Of a stretch of DNA of 20,496 bases, positions 17,398 through 20,496 are shown in pieces; position 1 is the first letter of the stretch; each line of letters starts with the position of its first letter. Origin of the DNA: a virus; the IMG/VR virus record IMGVR_UViG_3300042878_001286, positions 1-20,496 of that record; one strand, given 5' to 3'. A program made the translations under genes and the position numbers. The notes under the pieces are model-generated. The model did no database searches, had not been told where the DNA came from, and saw nothing but the letters and a program-made list of their open reading frames with translations.

Positions 17398-17417
17398 AGG
17401 GGGGATTTTACCCCCCT
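17398..17417 (-). terminator. G6/C6 hairpin between sheath and HAD gene
   Basis: AGGGGGG pairs with CCCCCCT across a TAAAAT loop in the 36-base gap between the sheath stop and the HAD start. The stem is very GC-rich for this AT-rich DNA, but only TTT follows it on the minus strand, so termination would be partial. It probably lowers HAD expression relative to sheath, or protects the 3' end of sheath mRNA. Confidence 0.5.
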
Positions 17418-17425
17418 ATTAATTA

Positions 17426-20400
17426 TTAGATATTTTCGAACGAAGCTCCTGTTGGAGTGATGAAGAATTCGATATCGATGAATTCTAATGCCTTCGTTGG
17501 TTTTAAGTATATCTTTCCTGTTAATGTATTTCTATCTAAATCTTCAGGTGAAGAAGAAACTGTTACTCTAAAGTCATAAAGACCTCTGTCTCTTCTGATT
17601 GAATCTAAGATAGGGTTAACACTATCCAAGAATTGTTGTCTAACGATTTGGTCGTTTTGTTCGAACAACAATCTTACCGCTACTGCTGAAATCAACTTAC
17701 GAGCTTGAAGTAACAATCTTCTTACGTTCAATCTGTTAAGTGCTGTGTCAGCGACTTGTAAGGTTTTGTTACCCCAAATTACAGTTCCCACATCAGAGAA
17801 TGTTGCAATTGGGTTGATTCTACCTTGATACAAAGTATCTCTATCTTCTTGAGTCAACTTAACTCTCGCTTTGATAGAGTTTACAAGACCTCTTGTGTAA
17901 CCTGCCGATGCGAACCAAGGGAATGCGATGTTATCTGTCAATGCTAAGTTTCTACAAACTTCACCTGTTGCAGGTAAGTAAATTTGTGTATTATTAACAG
18001 TATCTCTTGTAAGAATCCAAGGATAGTAAGTCGCGGTATAGTTAGAATCAATACCTGTGTTATCCAAATTATCAACTGCCTCTTGAGAGTAAATGATATC
18101 CTGAGGATTAGTCGCATCAGGAGTATACATGTTATAGTCAGGAGTAGTTGCGATGTAAACTGAATCCGCTCTTGAGAATTGTACCATGTCGATAGCCTCT
18201 TCTACAAGGTTAGAGTTGTTTACATAATCAATACTTGATGTTGCAAATACGTTGATGTTAGTTGATTCAGGATTTGCGAATGTCAAGATACCAAGTAAGT
18301 AAGCGTAGTAATCGGTGTTAGCGAAATCTTGAGTATTGTTAGCAACAACAATTCTTTTAAATAAACCATCTCCTGTAGCATTTGGATATCTTGTTGAAGG
18401 TGATGCACCTGCTAAGAAACCTGTCGCTCCTAATTGGAATCTGTCTTCGTTAGTTCTGAACTCTCTGTAAATGTCCCATCCATCAAAACCTCCAGCAAAA
18501 CATATAGTATATTTTCTTGAATAAATGAAGTAGTAAGGATTTTCTTGAGTTTCAGGGTCTCTTGTGAAGTCAGCAACACCACATTCAAATGCAGTTTGAC
18601 CACTGGTTAAGACTGAGTTACCAAGTGTTACTACTGTCGCTCCTGAATCCATGTGGAAACCTTTACTTAAATAATTCCATGGTGACCCTTCAACAGGAAG
18701 TGGAGATGTTACCCAATTCAAAGGATTTTGTGTTCCTTTATATTGTAAGAATGAATCATCAATTCCAAATTGACTTGAGAAACCTAAATAACTTCTTCTA
18801 ACAATATCTCCTGAAGATTCAGTTACATCGGTTGGTGCTCCAAATGGAGGGTTGTAAATTACTTCACCAGGAAAATAATATTTTGTTTTGAAAATTGGAA
18901 CTGGTGAAGGGTTACTCACTGATGCGTATTCTCTTTGAGTGTATCCGTAGAAACCACAAGGAATTGCGTCGATTGGTGCTTCATCTGCTAATTCAATCAT
19001 AATGTAACGTGAAATCAAAGCGTATTCTCCATCACTCGAACCAATTTTCTTAGCTACGAAATTATTGGAATTAGGATCCATGTTACAGTTAGTGAATTTC
19101 TCTATTACCACAGGATTAGCATCTGTGTCGAAGAAATTTCTAACCAATACGTCAAATGACATATTATTAAATGATAAGTTAGCGATAGAAACTTTTACTT
19201 CTGTGTTCGCCGCATTACCGTCAGAAATTGATATAAATTTGAATAAGTTATAAACCTTATTACCTCTAAGTTCAGATACTAAATAAGGAGTACTTGGTGA
19301 CTTATATTGAGTTACATTGTATGCTATTGATTGTGGGTCTTCACTTCTAGCACCTTCAAGTGCAATTAAGTTACAATCCAAACCACGAATATATCCTTGG
19401 TTATATGCGTAAGCTAAAGTTCCTGGATAAATTTCTTCAACATATACGGGAACTTCATTTCTTGATTTACCAAAGTTATCAACACCTAACACTTTTGTTA
19501 TATACTTAGGAGAAGATGCGGACATAGATGCTTCAAAAGAGAAATTGTCGTTGTCTTTTGTAACACCTGAAATTAAGAATGATTCAAAAGGAGACTGAGT
19601 GACTCCTGAATATTGTTCGGTACATACTAATTGTAAATCAGTTAAACCACTAACCTCATAAATTGGTCCATGGTTATCGCTTGTAGTACTATTAGTATAT
19701 AAAGATATACCTCTAGAACGTAAAGTTGCAACAACCATGTTGTTGTATTCTGAATACGCAGTTCCTGAGTAATTGTAAACACTACCAGATATAGTACCTG
19801 AGAATGTTGAAGACGCTCCTGATGTTAAAGAAGAAACATAATAAAAGAATGAATATCCAGAATATGCATTTCCTGATGTAATGTCAAAATTAGCATAGTA
19901 CCAAGGGTCATTTTCATCCGCGGACAAGTCATTTATTGCAATATTAACTGAATCACATCCGTATTCATTGATGACATTTGAATAAGTTCCAGTCAAATTA
20001 TAATAATCACTCTCAGGAATAGCTCCATAGACAACCAAAGTATTAGCCGACAAAGATGGAGTATCCATAACGTTATTAAGGTTACTTGTAAAATCTAATC
20101 CCAAAGTTGAAGTACTACCATCTGACAATCTGTATTGATTATTGATGTACGCTTGAACTATTGGAGGAAGTGCTCCACCAACAAATTCTACAGTATTTCC
20201 TGTAGAAGAACCTGTGAAGTTTGCACTCCATGTTGTGCCAGTTGCAGGACTAAGACCTACGGTTAATGGGTCAACATTTGCGGTCACCTTAATACTCCAA
20301 GACGGTCCAGCGTCATATCCTGACAAACCTAAAATTCTTGTAACAAAAAGTTGATTAGATTGTTGTAAGTATGACTTTGCAATATATGCCGCCTCATACT

Positions 20401-20496
20401 TAGGGATTTGTGTGTTTATAAATTTTGTAGGTTCAGTCCCCCCAAAATATGCTTGAAACTCATCGTAGTTTGTGATAAAGATAGGTTCGAATGCGG
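17426..20496 (-). CDS. Tail sheath protein, 5' end outside window
   Basis: The frame is open to the right edge, so the true start is outside. The TTG at 20326 is internal, since in-frame sequence upstream continues a sheath N-terminal region (FEPIFITNYDEFQAYFGG, then AYIAKSYLQQSNQLFVTRIL). 1022 residues are visible. The C-terminal part is a clear sheath domain: WFASAGYTRGLVNSI, DRDTLYQGRINPIATF, GTVIWGNKTLQ, NRLNVRRLLL, LLFEQND, then GKIYLKPTKALEFIDIEF. It forms the contractile outer layer around the tube. T4 gp18 has 659 residues. The excess is mostly a Ser/Thr/Gly/Tyr-rich beta region in the N-terminal third, probably surface-exposed inserted domains. The gene ends at TAA, followed by a G6/C6 hairpin and the HAD gene. 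The assignment is secure; the role of the insertions is unknown. Confidence 0.94.
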   Translation of the reverse strand, partial: AFEPIFITNYDEFQAYFGGTEPTKFINTQIPKYEAAYIAKSYLQQSNQLFVTRILGLSGYDAGPSWSIKVTANVDPLTVGLSPATGTTWSANFTGSSTGNTVEFVGGALPPIVQAYINNQYRLSDGSTSTLGLDFTSNLNNVMDTPSLSANTLVVYGAIPESDYYNLTGTYSNVINEYGCDSVNIAINDLSADENDPWYYANFDITSGNAYSGYSFFYYVSSLTSGASSTFSGTISGSVYNYSGTAYSEYNNMVVATLRSRGISLYTNSTTSDNHGPIYEVSGLTDLQLVCTEQYSGVTQSPFESFLISGVTKDNDNFSFEASMSASSPKYITKVLGVDNFGKSRNEVPVYVEEIYPGTLAYAYNQGYIRGLDCNLIALEGARSEDPQSIAYNVTQYKSPSTPYLVSELRGNKVYNLFKFISISDGNAANTEVKVSIANLSFNNMSFDVLVRNFFDTDANPVVIEKFTNCNMDPNSNNFVAKKIGSSDGEYALISRYIMIELADEAPIDAIPCGFYGYTQREYASVSNPSPVPIFKTKYYFPGEVIYNPPFGAPTDVTESSGDIVRRSYLGFSSQFGIDDSFLQYKGTQNPLNWVTSPLPVEGSPWNYLSKGFHMDSGATVVTLGNSVLTSGQTAFECGVADFTRDPETQENPYYFIYSRKYTICFAGGFDGWDIYREFRTNEDRFQLGATGFLAGASPSTRYPNATGDGLFKRIVVANNTQDFANTDYYAYLLGILTFANPESTNINVFATSSIDYVNNSNLVEEAIDMVQFSRADSVYIATTPDYNMYTPDATNPQDIIYSQEAVDNLDNTGIDSNYTATYYPWILTRDTVNNTQIYLPATGEVCRNLALTDNIAFPWFASAGYTRGLVNSIKARVKLTQEDRDTLYQGRINPIATFSDVGTVIWGNKTLQVADTALNRLNVRRLLLQARKLISAVAVRLLFEQNDQIVRQQFLDSVNPILDSIRRDRGLYDFRVTVSSSPEDLDRNTLTGKIYLKPTKALEFIDIEFFITPTGASFENI

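Noticed and set aside
20324-20326. TTG at 20326 as the sheath start
   Set aside because: The frame stays open upstream to the window edge and encodes typical sheath N-terminal sequence (FEPIFITNYDEFQAYFGG), so the real start lies outside the window.
1-20496. Alternative genetic code with TAG read as an amino acid, as in some large gut phages
   Set aside because: All frames are open under the standard code. The visible stops are TAA or TGA and no TAG interrupts any gene, so nothing requires recoding; the window cannot exclude it elsewhere.
1-20496. tRNA genes, CRISPR arrays, insertion sequences or integrase/attachment sites
   Set aside because: No cloverleaf-like segments, regular spaced repeats, transposase frames or recombinase genes were seen. 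Nearly all DNA is structural tail coding sequence.

Overview
The window is a block of tail and baseplate genes from a contractile-tailed, T4-like bacteriophage (myovirus). Every gene I can support lies on the minus strand, so reading order runs from high to low coordinates. The DNA is AT-rich, genes are tightly packed, and no gap is longer than about 100 bases once the frameshift extension described below is counted. None of the seven start codons visible in the window is preceded by a convincing Shine-Dalgarno sequence; the leaders are A/T-rich instead. That pattern is typical of phages of Bacteroidota, so I infer such a host. No taxonomic marker in the window confirms it.

Layout in transcription order: (1) tail sheath, 17426-20496, cut by the right edge; (2) a HAD-type phosphatase-like protein, 16559-17389, inserted between sheath and tube; (3) tail tube, 15977-16465; (4) a gp26-type tail assembly chaperone, 15152-15895, with an overlapping +1-frame extension to 15013 that looks like a frameshift product; (5) tape measure, 13151-14974; (6) a 1706-residue composite baseplate protein, 7987-13107; (7) a small gp53/LysM-type baseplate protein, 7664-7987; (8) a giant hub-like protein of at least 2558 residues, 1-7674, cut by the left edge. 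The order tube, chaperone, chaperone extension, tape measure is the classical tail-module order. The order tape measure, 48/54-like, 53-like, hub/lysin-like recalls the T4 runs 29-48-54 and 53-5.

How the genes fit together: the sheath contracts around the tube, the tape measure sets tail length with help from the chaperone pair, and the three last genes should build the baseplate and hub. Much of what T4 makes as separate small baseplate proteins seems fused here into two very large polypeptides. They carry OmpA-like, cell-wall-hydrolase-like and IPT/TIG domains, which suggests built-in envelope contact functions.

The most notable points are: a UUU_CGU +1 frameshift candidate between chaperone and tape measure; a palindromic TATTTATNNATAAA element in the intergenic gaps before tube, chaperone (imperfect), tape measure and composite baseplate gene; strong hairpins placed right at gene starts; the enlarged sheath; and the HAD gene splitting the normally adjacent sheath and tube genes.
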